64,000 nucleotides of DNA from Nitrospiraceae bacterium (lineage in GTDB: Bacteria > Nitrospirota > Thermodesulfovibrionia > Thermodesulfovibrionales > Dissulfurispiraceae), in contig JAAYUK010000075.1 in the NCBI GenBank assembly GCA_012517735.1, positions 1 to 64,000 of the forward strand, read 5' to 3'. Positions within the stretch are counted from its first letter, which is position 1. Every line of letters begins with the position of its first letter. The position numbers and the translations under genes are program-made. Under the pieces are notes generated by a model. That model did not search any database. It had not been told where the DNA came from and saw nothing but the letters and a program-made list of their open reading frames with translations. Of this stretch, positions 52,099 to 61,657 are shown piece by piece.

Positions 52099-53298
52099 CT
52101 ACAGCTTTTGCTGCTGCATCGCCTTTACACGGCGCGCGTACTCTGCATCAAGCTTGAGCCCGTCAATGTCGGACGTTTTCTGCCCTTTCGCGGCTTTCAG
52201 CGTATCGATGCCCCTGCCGACCACCGCCTTTCTCGATGCATAGGCCAGTGCGGTATCTTCGGTAATAAAACCTGCCTCATAATTCCGTATGATCGCCTTG
52301 TCGAACGTCTGCATCCCGAATGCCTCGCCGGCTTCGATAATATCATGAAACGTCTTGCCTTCAGACTCACCGAGCAGGACGCACTCCTTGACGCGCAGAT
52401 TGGTCTTCAGGATTTCGACGGCAGCGATTCGGCCGCCGCCGACCTTCGGCATGAGCCGCTGGCTGACGATCCAGCGCAACATGTCGGCGAGCCGGATACG
52501 GACCTGCCGCTCTTCCTCCTTGTCGAAAAAACCGACGATACGGTTTATCGTCTGTCCGGCATCAATGGTATGGACGGTAGACAGCACCAGATGGCCGGTC
52601 TCTGCTGCAGTCAGCGCAATGTCGACCGTCTCACGATCGCGAATTTCACCGACCAGAATAATCTTGGGCGCCTGGCGGAGCGCGGCGCGCAGCCCCCCTG
52701 CATACGTATCAAAATCGGTGCCCAGTTCCCGCTGGTTGAACGTCGCCTTCTTGTGAGAGTGGACGAATTCGACCGGGTCTTCGAGCGTGATAATATGCAC
52801 CGCGCTTGTCTCGTTCACAATATCGAGGATCGCGGCCAGCGTGGACGATTTACCGGACCCCGTAGCACCGGTTACCAGCACCAGTCCGTTTTTTTCCTCC
52901 GCGATCTGGGCGAGAACCGGCGAAATCCTGAGTTCGGACAATGTCGGGACGCGCGTCGAGAGCTTTCGGAGAACGATGGAGTACTGATTGCGCTGCTGAA
53001 AAATGTTGACACGAAACCGCGCCCGGCCGGGCAATGAATAGGAAAGATCGCAGTAGCCCTCATTGATCAGGTTTTCGGTGAGGCGACGGTCTGCATTGAT
53101 CAGGTTGAGGGCGATGACCTCGGTCTGAAACGGCGTCAACGGCCTGCCGAGCAGCGGGTGGTCTTCAAACGGAACCACCTTGAGCTCTCCGGCGGATTCG
53201 ACCTGCGGCGGCTTGCCGACAGTAAAATTCAGGTCGGAGACGTTCTCAAAGCTCTCCAGCATGGTAGCGAGAATAAGATCGATTTCCTTTTTGCGCAT
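52099..53298 (-). CDS. PilT/PilU-like twitching ATPase
   Basis: 399 aa. Walker A GATGSGKSSTLAAI, Asp box and Walker B IILVGEIRDRETVDIAL, His box VHTIDAGQTINRI. The N-terminal region (~100 residues) is unlike canonical PilT, and the C-terminal motif is less clear than in its neighbour, so PilU-like is the better name. It likely supports pilus retraction. Gene order on the - strand is pilT, this gene, degenerate receiver. Confidence 0.9.
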   Translation of the reverse strand: MRKKEIDLILATMLESFENVSDLNFTVGKPPQVESAGELKVVPFEDHPLLGRPLTPFQTEVIALNLINADRRLTENLINEGYCDLSYSLPGRARFRVNIFQQRNQYSIVLRKLSTRVPTLSELRISPVLAQIAEEKNGLVLVTGATGSGKSSTLAAILDIVNETSAVHIITLEDPVEFVHSHKKATFNQRELGTDFDTYAGGLRAALRQAPKIILVGEIRDRETVDIALTAAETGHLVLSTVHTIDAGQTINRIVGFFDKEEERQVRIRLADMLRWIVSQRLMPKVGGGRIAAVEILKTNLRVKECVLLGESEGKTFHDIIEAGEAFGMQTFDKAIIRNYEAGFITEDTALAYASRKAVVGRGIDTLKAAKGQKTSDIDGLKLDAEYARRVKAMQQQKL

Positions 53299-53319
53299 GC
53301 TGCCTCCCGCTTCGTATTT

Positions 53320-54393
53320 CTAGAATTCCGGCGGCGCTTCGCGCAGAAAGGACTTGAATTTATCCTTGTCGACCGCCTTGTCGTATGCGTCTTCCGGCGA
53401 AATCCACTTTCTCTGCAACAGATCCATGATCGCATCGTCCAGCGTCTGCATGCCGATTTTCCTGCCGGTCTGCATGGAAGAGGAAAGCTGATGGGTCTTG
53501 TTTTCCCGAATCAGGTTGGCGACCGCATACGTGACAACAAGAACTTCAATGCCCGCGCAGCGTCCTTTCTTGTCGACGCGCTTGAACAGGTTCTGTGCAA
53601 TGACACCCTTCAGACTTTCCGAAAGCGTTGTCCGGATCTGGGCCTGCTGGTGCGCGGGGAACACGTCGATAACACGGTCGACCGTCTTGGTAGCGCTGGT
53701 CGTGTGGAGCGTACCGAAAACGAGGTGACCCGTCGACGCTGCCTCAAGCGCAAGCTGGATCGTTTCGAGATCGCGCATTTCACCGACCAGGATGATGTCC
53801 GGGTCTTCACGCAACGCCCCGCGCAGGGCAGCGGCAAAAGAACGGGTGTGTGTGCCCACTTCACGATGGTTGACGATACAGCCTTTGCTGGTATGGACAA
53901 ATTCGATCGGGTCTTCAACGGTAATGATATGGTCCTTCCGGTTTTTGTTGGCATGATCGATGATTGCCGCAAGCGTGGTTGATTTACCGCTGCCTGTCGG
54001 ACCGGTCACCAGAATCAATCCCTTGTGCAGCATCGCAAATTTCTTGCAGATCTCAGGCAGTCCAAGCTGATCGACCGTCATGATCTCGCTCGGGATCAGA
54101 CGGAAAACCGCTCCAACGCCGTATTTCTGCATAAAGAAATTGGCGCGAAAACGCGCCATGCCCGGTATTTCATACCCGAAGTCGATATCACCTGTTTCTT
54201 CAAACACCTTGATCTTTTCCTCGGTTGCTATTTCATACAACATGGCTCGCAGATCGTCATTGTCAAGCACCTTGTACTGGACGCGCTCAAGATCGCCGCG
54301 AATGCGGAGCACCGGCTGCTGACCGGCGACCAGATGCAGGTCCGAAGCATTCTGCTCGAGCATCAGTTTGAAAAAAGCGTCAATTTTTGCCAT
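53320..54393 (-). CDS. pilT: Twitching motility retraction ATPase PilT
   Basis: 357 aa, canonical length. Walker A GPTGSGKSTTLAAI, Asp/Walker B DIILVGEMRDLETIQLALE, His box TLHTTSATKTVDRVIDVFPA and the retraction motif NLIRE (ANLIRENKTHQ). It retracts type IV pili by ATP hydrolysis. The start is preceded by AGGAG. Followed by the PilU-like gene after 21 bases. Confidence 0.96.
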   Translation of the reverse strand: MAKIDAFFKLMLEQNASDLHLVAGQQPVLRIRGDLERVQYKVLDNDDLRAMLYEIATEEKIKVFEETGDIDFGYEIPGMARFRANFFMQKYGVGAVFRLIPSEIMTVDQLGLPEICKKFAMLHKGLILVTGPTGSGKSTTLAAIIDHANKNRKDHIITVEDPIEFVHTSKGCIVNHREVGTHTRSFAAALRGALREDPDIILVGEMRDLETIQLALEAASTGHLVFGTLHTTSATKTVDRVIDVFPAHQQAQIRTTLSESLKGVIAQNLFKRVDKKGRCAGIEVLVVTYAVANLIRENKTHQLSSSMQTGRKIGMQTLDDAIMDLLQRKWISPEDAYDKAVDKDKFKSFLREAPPEF

Positions 54394-54597
54394 GATTGCA
54401 ATCTCCTGTCGTGCTGATACCTGCGGTTACGGTTGATAACAGTTATACCAAATTCATCCTAAAACATCAATCAATGCTTTCTCATTCGCCGATACACGCG
54501 TGCGGCACCGGCTTGGTAATGCCCCTGTTACAGACAGCATGCTCATGAGGACACCCTGCGGATTTATTCCGTTACGGAAAGTGTGCTAACGTAAACC

Positions 54598-56535
54598 ATG
54601 CATTTTTTCCTGGCACTCGTCTTGGCAATAGCTGTCTCCACCCTCTCTGTATCGGTGAACATTGCGTCGGCTGCAGAATCTCTTCCCCGCGGGAAAGCAC
54701 GTAGTCAGGCCGCGGTATCCCTGTATGAAGGGAAGCTTGCTCTTGATTCCGGGCAGTATGGACGGGCGATCGAGCAACTCACCATGGCACGGGAGCAGCT
54801 CCCGCTCCTCGCCGATTACATACTCTATTGGCGGGCGCGGGCATTCCTGGCCTCCAATGACTTCAAACGGTCGGCAGATGACATCCAGGCCCTCCGGAAG
54901 GTGGCAAAAAATGGCTTGTTTGCCAAGCCCAGCCGCCTTCTGGAACTGGAACTGGCAGAGCGCGAGAAGAGTGATGGATTGGAAGATTTATACCAGCGCT
55001 ACCTGAAGGATTATCCGTCTGATACGCAGGTCAAGCTTGCATATGCCAAATATCTGAAAAAAAACGGAAACAGGAGTCGCGCCACCAGAATGCTCCGGGA
55101 ACTCTTCACCACCGTGACGCCTTCAGCCAAGGCTGCCGAGGCCGAACTCGGTCCCGACGAAATTACTGCGGAGGATTGGCTCAAAAAGGCACGAAACCTG
55201 AATTCCGGATGGCTCTTTGTCGAGGCCGAACAGGCATTTCGCGAAGCCATTCGCAAAAACAGCCGTCTGCGCTCCGCTTCCCTTGACGGTCTCGCGTATG
55301 CGCTCTTCCGCCAGAAACGGTACGCGGAAGCTGCCGAAACCTATGCAATGTCCGGAAATGTGTACTGGCATGCCAGGTCATTGCTCAGGGCCAACGATCT
55401 CGATGCGTTTGAGACAAAAATCCCGACCCTTCTGAAATCCCGCGAGGGGCGTACCGGGTCCCTGCTTCTCGCCTATGCTTCAAAAAAGAGGCGAGCGGGA
55501 GATTGGGAAACCGCCCTGAAAACCTATCAGCGCGTTGCGGGCAGCTATGCATCGGAACGGGAAGAGGCGCTCTGGCTGACCGGATGGTCATACTATCGCA
55601 AGCATGATTTTTCGCAGGCATCCGAAACATTTGCCAAGCTCCACGCACAATATGGAGGACTCAAATACCTCTACTGGAAAAACCGGTCTGTCGAAAAACT
55701 GAATCCTGCAGAGACCGCTCACATTCCCGGAACGTCCATGGGAGTCCGTGATTTTTATGGGTACCTTGCTGCCATCAGACAAGGGCTTCCATTGCCGGAC
55801 GTGGTTACCTCCCCACCGTCCGAACGGCTGCTCAATGCCGACCGTGCACAACTGCTTGCCGCACTCGGGCTCCGGCATGAAGCAGCGCAGGAACTGCAAT
55901 ATCTTGCCGACAAATCCTCGTCTCCCACCGTGCTCGTTGCGCTCAGTGAACACATGAAGCAGGTGGGCGATTTCAGAAATGCGGTCAGGACTGCCCTGCG
56001 GGTTCCCTATTCACAGGCCATACACGACCTTCACTACCCGGTCGCATACTGGCCCGAGATCGGAGCAGCTGCAAAAACGCATGGGCTCGACGCTCACCTT
56101 CTGCTGGCCATCATTCGGGAAGAGTCCCGGTATGACACCGACGCACGATCCATTGCAGGCGCACTCGGCCTCATGCAGATCATGCCCCAGACCGCCCGGA
56201 GAATAGCAGAAGGCAGCAATATTCCTTACTCCGGACCAGAGTCTTTGCATGTGCCCGGAACGAATGTGATGATCGGGGCAGCATATCTGAAAAACCTCAT
56301 CAGCGAATTCGGCAGCTTCCCGTATGCAATCGCCGCGTATAACGCCGGAGAAGACGTTGTCCGCTCGTGGGTGCGGGAAGGAAATTACGCCACGGTTGAC
56401 GAATTCATCGAAGATATTCCATATTATGAAACACAGAATTATGTTAAGAAAGTTTTAACCTCATATTTTCAGTACCTCAGGGTGCAGAATGTTACCGCTA
56501 CCGGAACCATACAACGACAACTCGGCCGTCTCTGA
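54598..56535 (+). CDS. Soluble lytic murein transglycosylase (Slt70-like)
   Basis: 645 aa. A signal peptide (1-~27, FFLALVLAIAVSTLSVSVNI) and long helical repeats (30-460) form the ring, then a lysozyme-like SLT domain with the catalytic Glu in AIIREESRYDTDARSIAGA and LGLMQIMPQTA; AYNAGEDVV lies in the Slt active-site cleft. It cleaves peptidoglycan to 1,6-anhydromuropeptides in the periplasm. Followed by division-related genes. Confidence 0.92.
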   Translation: MHFFLALVLAIAVSTLSVSVNIASAAESLPRGKARSQAAVSLYEGKLALDSGQYGRAIEQLTMAREQLPLLADYILYWRARAFLASNDFKRSADDIQALRKVAKNGLFAKPSRLLELELAEREKSDGLEDLYQRYLKDYPSDTQVKLAYAKYLKKNGNRSRATRMLRELFTTVTPSAKAAEAELGPDEITAEDWLKKARNLNSGWLFVEAEQAFREAIRKNSRLRSASLDGLAYALFRQKRYAEAAETYAMSGNVYWHARSLLRANDLDAFETKIPTLLKSREGRTGSLLLAYASKKRRAGDWETALKTYQRVAGSYASEREEALWLTGWSYYRKHDFSQASETFAKLHAQYGGLKYLYWKNRSVEKLNPAETAHIPGTSMGVRDFYGYLAAIRQGLPLPDVVTSPPSERLLNADRAQLLAALGLRHEAAQELQYLADKSSSPTVLVALSEHMKQVGDFRNAVRTALRVPYSQAIHDLHYPVAYWPEIGAAAKTHGLDAHLLLAIIREESRYDTDARSIAGALGLMQIMPQTARRIAEGSNIPYSGPESLHVPGTNVMIGAAYLKNLISEFGSFPYAIAAYNAGEDVVRSWVREGNYATVDEFIEDIPYYETQNYVKKVLTSYFQYLRVQNVTATGTIQRQLGRL

Positions 56536-56599
56536 CGACTCGATGCACCTTTTTGAGGGGAATCCTGAACTCTGCAGAACCATTTCCAAGGAGAACATC

Positions 56600-56830
56600 A
56601 TGAATTACACCGTGCCGACCACCATAGAACAGAAAATCGCCCAGGCGGTTGAAAAAGTCAAAAGTCTGAAGGAAGAGAAAGAAATCCTCGAAGGCCGTGT
56701 TGCAGCCCTGGAACAGGAGCTTCGCCAGAAAGACGCGGAAATCGCCCGTCTCGCCGCAGAAAAAGAAGACGTCAAAGGCCAGATAGAAGGACTGCTCGAC
56801 GAACTCGATAATCTTGTTGCGAGCGCCTGA
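56600..56830 (+). CDS. zapB: ZapB-like coiled-coil division protein
   Basis: 76 aa from the ATG at 56600 (AAGGAG). Nearly all heptad-patterned (IAQAVEKVKSLKEEKEILEG, then AALEQELRQKDAEIARLAAE), the size and style of ZapB. Next to the zapA gene, which supports a Z-ring role. Exact orthology is inferred from length and context. Confidence 0.75.
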   Translation: MNYTVPTTIEQKIAQAVEKVKSLKEEKEILEGRVAALEQELRQKDAEIARLAAEKEDVKGQIEGLLDELDNLVASA

Positions 56831-56850
56831 CCGGTCGGCCTTCGCTCACC

Positions 56851-57126
56851 ATGCACGGCGTTGAAGTAACCATTCTGGGGCAGAAGTATCTCATCAAGGG
56901 AGACGCTGCCCCCGAACACATCGAAAAGGTTGCCGAGTATGTCCATCGGGAACTTCGCAGGGTTTATGAAAACAATCCGAGCATTACTCCCCTGCGGGCT
57001 GCGATTCTGGCTTCCCTGAATATTGCCGACGAGCTGCACCGGACGAAGGACTACTATGCATCGGTCTCACAGAGCATGAAAACGCTCGAGGATCAGACCG
57101 ATTCCATCATCAAACTGTTCGATTAG
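56851..57126 (+). CDS. zapA: Cell division protein ZapA
   Basis: 91 aa. VEVTILGQKYLIKGDAAPEH, the tail VAEYVHRELRR and ASLNIADELHRTKD are the standard ZapA features. It promotes FtsZ bundling. It follows the ZapB-like gene by 20 bases and its stop overlaps that of the converging GGDEF gene. Confidence 0.93.
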   Translation: MHGVEVTILGQKYLIKGDAAPEHIEKVAEYVHRELRRVYENNPSITPLRAAILASLNIADELHRTKDYYASVSQSMKTLEDQTDSIIKLFD

Positions 57127-58058
57127 GATTCTTTCTTTTTGGACAGCGTACGACGATCGATGCTGTATGCGCTGCCTTTCTTGCCCTTTGCATGCTTCTT
57201 CATTTCAGAAGCAACCTCGACCATTTCGCCGTAGTGAACAAAGGAACGAAGCTTGTTATGTGCAATGCCGATTGAGATCGACATGAGCGGAAAGGACTTC
57301 TGGCGTCCTTCCCGGTCAACAGAGACTATACTCCCGCGCTGCCGATCGTCCATATCGTAAAATGTCGGCACAATCTGTTTATAGTAGGAGATAATCTGCG
57401 TTGCCGTGCCTTCAACCTTGTCGACATCCATGATAAAGACGAAGTCATCGCCCCCGATGTGACCGATGAAGCTGCCCTGCGGCTGCTGTTCACGGACAAT
57501 ATTCAGGATCAGCCTGCCGACCATCTTGAGCACCTCATCACCCCGGCCGAACCCGTACTTGTCGTTAAACGGCTTGAAGAAATCGAGGTCGGCGTATGCA
57601 AGGGCAAAGGTGTCGCCGTTGTCGAGCCGTGTCATGATCTGGCGGGAAATGGTGATGTTGCCCGGAAGGCGTGTCAACGGATTGATCTCGACAACCCGCT
57701 CCGCACGCGCCAGACACAACTGAACCCGCAACAGGATTTTCCGTTCCATATCCGAACGCCAGACGAAATCATCCACCAGAAGCTCATTCCATGAGTCCAC
57801 GGAGTAATCGTCACCGAAAATGGCTATGATCGGGAGCCGGCCGAAGACGGGGTCGTTTTTCAGATCGTTGATAATCCTGACGGCAGGAGCATCGGCCCGG
57901 CCGATCTCGATGACAACAAGGTTCGGCTGGCGGTTATAGATGAGATCGAGCGAAGCGGTGATATCCTTGAACGTGGTAACGTCAAACGCGCTCAGCAGAC
58001 GCTCGAGAATGCTGGTCAGAACAATATCGGAAGAGATGACAACAACCGAATCATTCAT
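57123..58058 (-). CDS. GGDEF-domain protein with receiver-like N-domain
   Basis: 311 aa from the ATG at 58058 (earlier frame overlaps HDOD only). Residues 1-120 are receiver-like but lack a clear phospho-acceptor Asp (LVVIEIGRADAP). The GGDEF domain has the active site GGDDF, so cyclase activity is possible; an RxxD inhibitory site is not evident. The C-terminus is Lys-rich. It overlaps the HDOD gene by 8 bases in the order PilZ-free HD-GYP-N, HDOD, GGDEF. Confidence 0.85.
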   Translation of the reverse strand: MNDSVVVISSDIVLTSILERLLSAFDVTTFKDITASLDLIYNRQPNLVVIEIGRADAPAVRIINDLKNDPVFGRLPIIAIFGDDYSVDSWNELLVDDFVWRSDMERKILLRVQLCLARAERVVEINPLTRLPGNITISRQIMTRLDNGDTFALAYADLDFFKPFNDKYGFGRGDEVLKMVGRLILNIVREQQPQGSFIGHIGGDDFVFIMDVDKVEGTATQIISYYKQIVPTFYDMDDRQRGSIVSVDREGRQKSFPLMSISIGIAHNKLRSFVHYGEMVEVASEMKKHAKGKKGSAYSIDRRTLSKKKES

Positions 58059-58896
58059 CGGAAAGCATGAAGTCCGCGGCTTCCTGCAAGGCATCCTCCA
58101 GTTCCCGGAAGATGTCCTTCAGATCGTCTTCCTTCAGATCGAGACTGTACCATGCGCTCTGGTTCAACTGCGGCACCAGACCGTCACCGGCAAATCCGAA
58201 ACCGCGGGCGCGAACCATGATATCGGCAAGATGGACAACGGCCGTCTGGAGGGGAAAATTCTTCGCCAGATGCGGTTTCTGGTGATACTCGATGATTTCG
58301 ACCAGATTCGGCGGAAAGTTCCAGCGCTTTGCAACCCAGGCTCCAGCCTCGGCATGGGTGATCTCGAACATCTCTTTTTCACCGTCAAAAATGAGCTGGC
58401 GTTTCTGTTCAACGTTCTTCAGCACCTCTTCGTATTCCGGCGGAAACTTGAGGCTGAGCGCGACTTTACCGATGTCATGGAGCAGTGCGGCAATCGAAAC
58501 CTCCTCCGGTTCATTCAGCTTTTTCTTCTTGGCAATAATACGGGCGGCTATCGCCGAACCGAGCGAATGCTCCCAGAGCCCAAGCATGGACTTCTGCATT
58601 GCCTCAAAAACCGACACGCCGAGCAGCAAACCACGAACGACATTCAGCCCGAGCAGAATGAGCGCCTGATTGACGGAAGAGATGCGGCCGGGAAATCCGT
58701 ACACCGGAGAGTTGACCATACGCAGCACGCGCGAGGTGAGTACCGGGTCATTCGAGACAAAATTGCCGATGGTGGTCAGTGATGCTTTCGGGTTCTCGAT
58801 CACGCCGAGGAGCTTCTTGAGGATGGTAGGGATGGTCGGCAGCGTATCGATACGCTCGATTTCAGCGCGAATGGTTTTTATGTCCTTGTCGATCAT
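58051..58896 (-). CDS. HDOD-domain signalling protein
   Basis: 281 aa. An HDOD domain (residues 10-210) with LPTIPTILKKLL and the histidine-aspartate pair in AALLHDIGKVALSL. HDOD proteins usually lack a hydrolase activity and act as scaffolds, though a partly kept HD leaves it open. It overlaps the small upstream gene by 4 bases and the GGDEF gene downstream, so the three should be co-translated. Confidence 0.9.
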   Translation of the reverse strand: MIDKDIKTIRAEIERIDTLPTIPTILKKLLGVIENPKASLTTIGNFVSNDPVLTSRVLRMVNSPVYGFPGRISSVNQALILLGLNVVRGLLLGVSVFEAMQKSMLGLWEHSLGSAIAARIIAKKKKLNEPEEVSIAALLHDIGKVALSLKFPPEYEEVLKNVEQKRQLIFDGEKEMFEITHAEAGAWVAKRWNFPPNLVEIIEYHQKPHLAKNFPLQTAVVHLADIMVRARGFGFAGDGLVPQLNQSAWYSLDLKEDDLKDIFRELEDALQEAADFMLSDE

Positions 58897-59192
58897 GACT
58901 GGTAGATTCCCTCGATATGTTCTTTGAGAATGCGTTTCATCATCTGCATGAGCGGCTGGTCTTCGGACAGGCTGAAGCGGGCATCGATTTCGGCAAGCAC
59001 TTCTTCCTTCGGCTTCCGCTGTTCATTCCCGCCTTCAATGCTGACAGCGGTCAGATCCATGTTTTCTATGCGTCGTATGTGAGCATCCGTCAGGACAGTT
59101 CCCTGCGGCAGCAAAACCATACCGCTCTCATTCATGATCGGCTTGGAAAGTTTCATCCCGGGCTTGAGATTAGCAATAGTAACAGACGCCAC
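58893..59192 (-). CDS. HD-GYP N-domain-like small protein
   Basis: 99 aa from a GTG at 59192. The segment TIANLKPGMKLSKPIMNESG and LLPQGTVLTDAHIRRIENMD is the domain usually found at the N-terminus of HD-GYP phosphodiesterases, here as a separate protein. The role is probably to partner the HDOD protein. The frame is open further back, but no family similarity continues. Confidence 0.75.
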   Translation of the reverse strand: MASVTIANLKPGMKLSKPIMNESGMVLLPQGTVLTDAHIRRIENMDLTAVSIEGGNEQRKPKEEVLAEIDARFSLSEDQPLMQMMKRILKEHIEGIYQS

Positions 59193-59285
59193 GCAGTACC
59201 CCGTTCCTGTTTTTGTGACTATTATAGCACAGCATTTGAACAAATAGAGCCACAAAGGCACGGCGACTGCTTACCCCTCTTTGCA

Positions 59286-59321
59286 CAAAAAAAGCCTTCC
59301 GCCATGCAGCGGAAGGCTTTG
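59286..59321 (-). terminator. Terminator after the lipoprotein gene
   Basis: AAAGCCTTCCGC / GCGGAAGGCTTT stem followed on the - strand by TTTTTTT, 19 bases after the stop at 59340. Confidence 0.88.
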
Positions 59322-59339
59322 CTCCGCAAATACCGTTTT

Positions 59340-59918
59340 CTACTGGCTCAATCCGAGCAACGCCATTGCAGCAGCAGCCTTTTCCTTGACCGCGCCCGAC
59401 TTGACGACCGCTTCGCTCAGCTTGCCCTCTTTGGCCGCAGCTTCAGCTTCGGCCCACAGCTTGGCGACCTCATCGACATCCGCCCTGGCTGTCTCAAGCT
59501 TCTCTTTGTCCATACCGGCGGGGAGTTTTTTCAGTTTCGAGAGTTCCGCAATTTTCGCGGCAAGCTGTTCGACCGTCTTCGGCACAGACGCGCTGATTTC
59601 AGCCCACTTCCTGGTCAGTTCCTCTTTTTTTGCCTGGGCAGTCGCAGGAATTTCCTTCACCTTGCTGACGACTTCGGTGGCATACAGGCTGGCAGCCGGA
59701 AAATCACCCTTCGCAACAGCAGCCTTGGCAGCCGCGATTTTATCCTCAAGCGCCTTGATCTGCTCCGGAATGTATTTTACCGCCTCCGCCTTGACCGGAT
59801 TCAATGCATTCTCGGCAATCTTGATCGCCTCTTCAGACCTCGCCTTCGGATCTGCACACGCCGCAAGCATCAGACAGCCGGCAACAGCAAGCACAGCAAT
59901 CATCAAAAGATTCTTCAC
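59340..59918 (-). CDS. Helical lipoprotein of unknown function
   Basis: 192 aa from a GTG at 59918 (GGAGGAG upstream). The signal peptide ends in a lipobox, LMLAAC, so Cys ~20 is lipidated. The rest is Ala/Lys/Glu-rich and almost wholly helical (IKALEDKIAAAKAAVAKGDF, EAEAAAKEGKLSEAVVKSGA). No family recognised. Downstream of ndk with 96 bases between; a strong terminator follows. Confidence 0.75.
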   Translation of the reverse strand: MKNLLMIAVLAVAGCLMLAACADPKARSEEAIKIAENALNPVKAEAVKYIPEQIKALEDKIAAAKAAVAKGDFPAASLYATEVVSKVKEIPATAQAKKEELTRKWAEISASVPKTVEQLAAKIAELSKLKKLPAGMDKEKLETARADVDEVAKLWAEAEAAAKEGKLSEAVVKSGAVKEKAAAAMALLGLSQ

Positions 59919-60014
59919 GCAACTCCTCCCGGATTCAAGAAAATAATGGGCCTCTGGCCTTTTTTGTGACCTGCTCGTGCATGCGCGCGGCAATACGAGT
60001 ACCATTCCGTTGTT

Positions 60015-60428
60015 TCAGCGAATTTCCATCCCCGCAAAGAAAAAAAGAATTTCAAATGCAGCCGATTCTGCCGAGTCGGAACCATGCACCGCGTTGCGTT
60101 CAATGCTTTCGGCAAAGTCCTTGCGGATGGTGCCGGGCTCGGCGTTCTCCGGATTCGTCGCACCCATGATCGCACGGTTTTTTGCGATCGCATCTTCCCC
60201 TTCCAGAACCATGACGACAATCGGACCTTCCGTCATGAATGTCGTCAGGCTGTCGAAAAACGGGCGATCCTTGTGGACATAATAGAATCCTTCGGCCTCC
60301 CGCTTGCTAAGCTGTATGCGTTTCATGGCGGCAATGCGGAGACCGTTCTGTTCGAACCGCGAGATGATCTCCCCAATGACATTCTTCTGCACGGCATCCG
60401 GCTTGATAATCGACAACGTCTGTTCCAC
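60015..60428 (-). CDS. ndk: Nucleoside diphosphate kinase
   Basis: 137 aa from a GTG at 60428 (GGGAGGATGCA upstream). It begins [12 protein letters not shown]. The catalytic His is in RNAVHGSDS and [17 protein letters not shown] is the nucleotide loop. It balances NTP pools. Last in a run of housekeeping genes led by acpS and etf. Confidence 0.96.
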   Translation of the reverse strand: MEQTLSIIKPDAVQKNVIGEIISRFEQNGLRIAAMKRIQLSKREAEGFYYVHKDRPFFDSLTTFMTEGPIVVMVLEGEDAIAKNRAIMGATNPENAEPGTIRKDFAESIERNAVHGSDSAESAAFEILFFFAGMEIR

Positions 60429-60487
60429 TGCATCCTCCCGAGAAACGAATTTATGAAACTCCACTGGCTATAAGCGGTTCACGCAAA

Positions 60488-60727
60488 CTAGCCGCACAGG
60501 TGAAACGGCGGCTCGATACGGATATGCAGATGACCTTCCGGTTTCTTTTCCACGGTAAAATTGCCGCGGCAGGAACGGATAAACATCTCAAGCTTCCTGC
60601 GTTCTTCAGGAAGATCGTCAATCAGGATCTCGACCTCCTGAAAAACCGTACACAGACCTGCAAACGCATCCCGGAAAGCCCTGATGTGGCCGGGGTGGCG
60701 CAGGCCACGGGCATCAATCGTGGTCAC
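60488..60727 (-). CDS. TusA/SirA-like protein lacking the catalytic cysteine
   Basis: 79 aa. It begins IDARGLRHPGHIRAFRDAF, matching the TusA motif DxxGLxCPxP except that Cys is His, and the rest (ILIDDLPEERRKLEMFIRS, GHLHIRIEP) follows the TusA fold. TusA passes sulfur via that Cys; this protein cannot do so in the usual way, though Cys residues occur elsewhere (GLCTVF, RSCRG, HLCG). It overlaps fabD by 4 bases. Fold assignment by pattern, not by search. Confidence 0.7.
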   Translation of the reverse strand: MTTIDARGLRHPGHIRAFRDAFAGLCTVFQEVEILIDDLPEERRKLEMFIRSCRGNFTVEKKPEGHLHIRIEPPFHLCG

Positions 60728-61656
60728 AACTGCATGAGTCCTTCAAGCGTCTTGTCGAGTGAATCGGTATCCTCAACATTCAGGCAGGTGGCCGCCGGTT
60801 CAATCCGCTTGATCAGGCCCCCCAGCACCTTGCCCGGCCCCACCTCGACAAATTTCGTGATACCGGCGGCGGTAATGGTCTTCACGCAGTCCTCCCAGAG
60901 AACCGACTGGCTCAGCTGACGCACCAGCGAAGCCCTGATATCCGCGGCAGCAGACAGCTCCTTCGCATCGACGTTGTTCACAAACCTCACCTGCGCATCG
61001 ACGACCGGAACAGCGCTCAGCACCTCGGCAAACCTGACACCCGCCGGTTCCATCAATTTACAGTGAGACGGAACGCTGACCGCAAGGGGCAGCGCACGCT
61101 TTGCGCCCGCCTCCTTTGCCTTGGCCATGGCGGCCTCCACTGCAGCCTTTTCGCCCGATATGACCGTCTGGCCCGGACAATTATAGTTTGCAACGCCGAC
61201 GTATCCTTCGGTTACCCCCGCACAAATCCCGTCAAGCTTCGCACGGTCGATGCCGAGGATCGCAGCCATGAGCCCGGTGCCCGGTGCAACCGCCTCCTGC
61301 ATGATTCTGCCGCGGGTCTCTACCAGCTTCACCGCATCCCTGAATGCAATGCTGCCGGCGGCAACCAGTGCCGAGTATTCACCGAGACTGTGACCGGCCA
61401 CGACCGCCGGGACGATCCCTTTTTCCCGCAGTACCAGGCAGGCCGCAACGCTGGCGGTAAGCAGGCACGGCTGCGTCACATGCGTCTTGTTCAGCTCTTC
61501 AGCAGGCCCTTCAAAACTCATCTTTGCAACGTCGTAGCCGAGCGTTTCCGATGCCTCTGCATAGAGCGTTTTTACGGCATCGAACCGGTCGTAGAGGGTT
61601 TTCCCCATGCCGACCGCCTGCGAACCCTGTCCCGGAAAGACAAAACAGACGCCCAT
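60724..61656 (-). CDS. fabD: Malonyl-CoA:ACP transacylase
   Basis: 310 aa. It starts CVFPGQG-type VFPGQGSQAVGMG. The catalytic Ser is in VAGHSLGEYSAL and the His in VSVPSHCKLM. It loads malonate onto ACP for fatty-acid synthesis. It sits 1 base after etfA; fab genes usually near it (fabH, fabG, acpP) are not in the window. Confidence 0.95.
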   Translation of the reverse strand: MGVCFVFPGQGSQAVGMGKTLYDRFDAVKTLYAEASETLGYDVAKMSFEGPAEELNKTHVTQPCLLTASVAACLVLREKGIVPAVVAGHSLGEYSALVAAGSIAFRDAVKLVETRGRIMQEAVAPGTGLMAAILGIDRAKLDGICAGVTEGYVGVANYNCPGQTVISGEKAAVEAAMAKAKEAGAKRALPLAVSVPSHCKLMEPAGVRFAEVLSAVPVVDAQVRFVNNVDAKELSAAADIRASLVRQLSQSVLWEDCVKTITAAGITKFVEVGPGKVLGGLIKRIEPAATCLNVEDTDSLDKTLEGLMQL

Positions 61657-61657
61657 A

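Noticed and set aside
54394-54597. Small gene between pilT and the transglycosylase
   Set aside because: No ORF with ribosome site; only AT-rich intergenic sequence seen.
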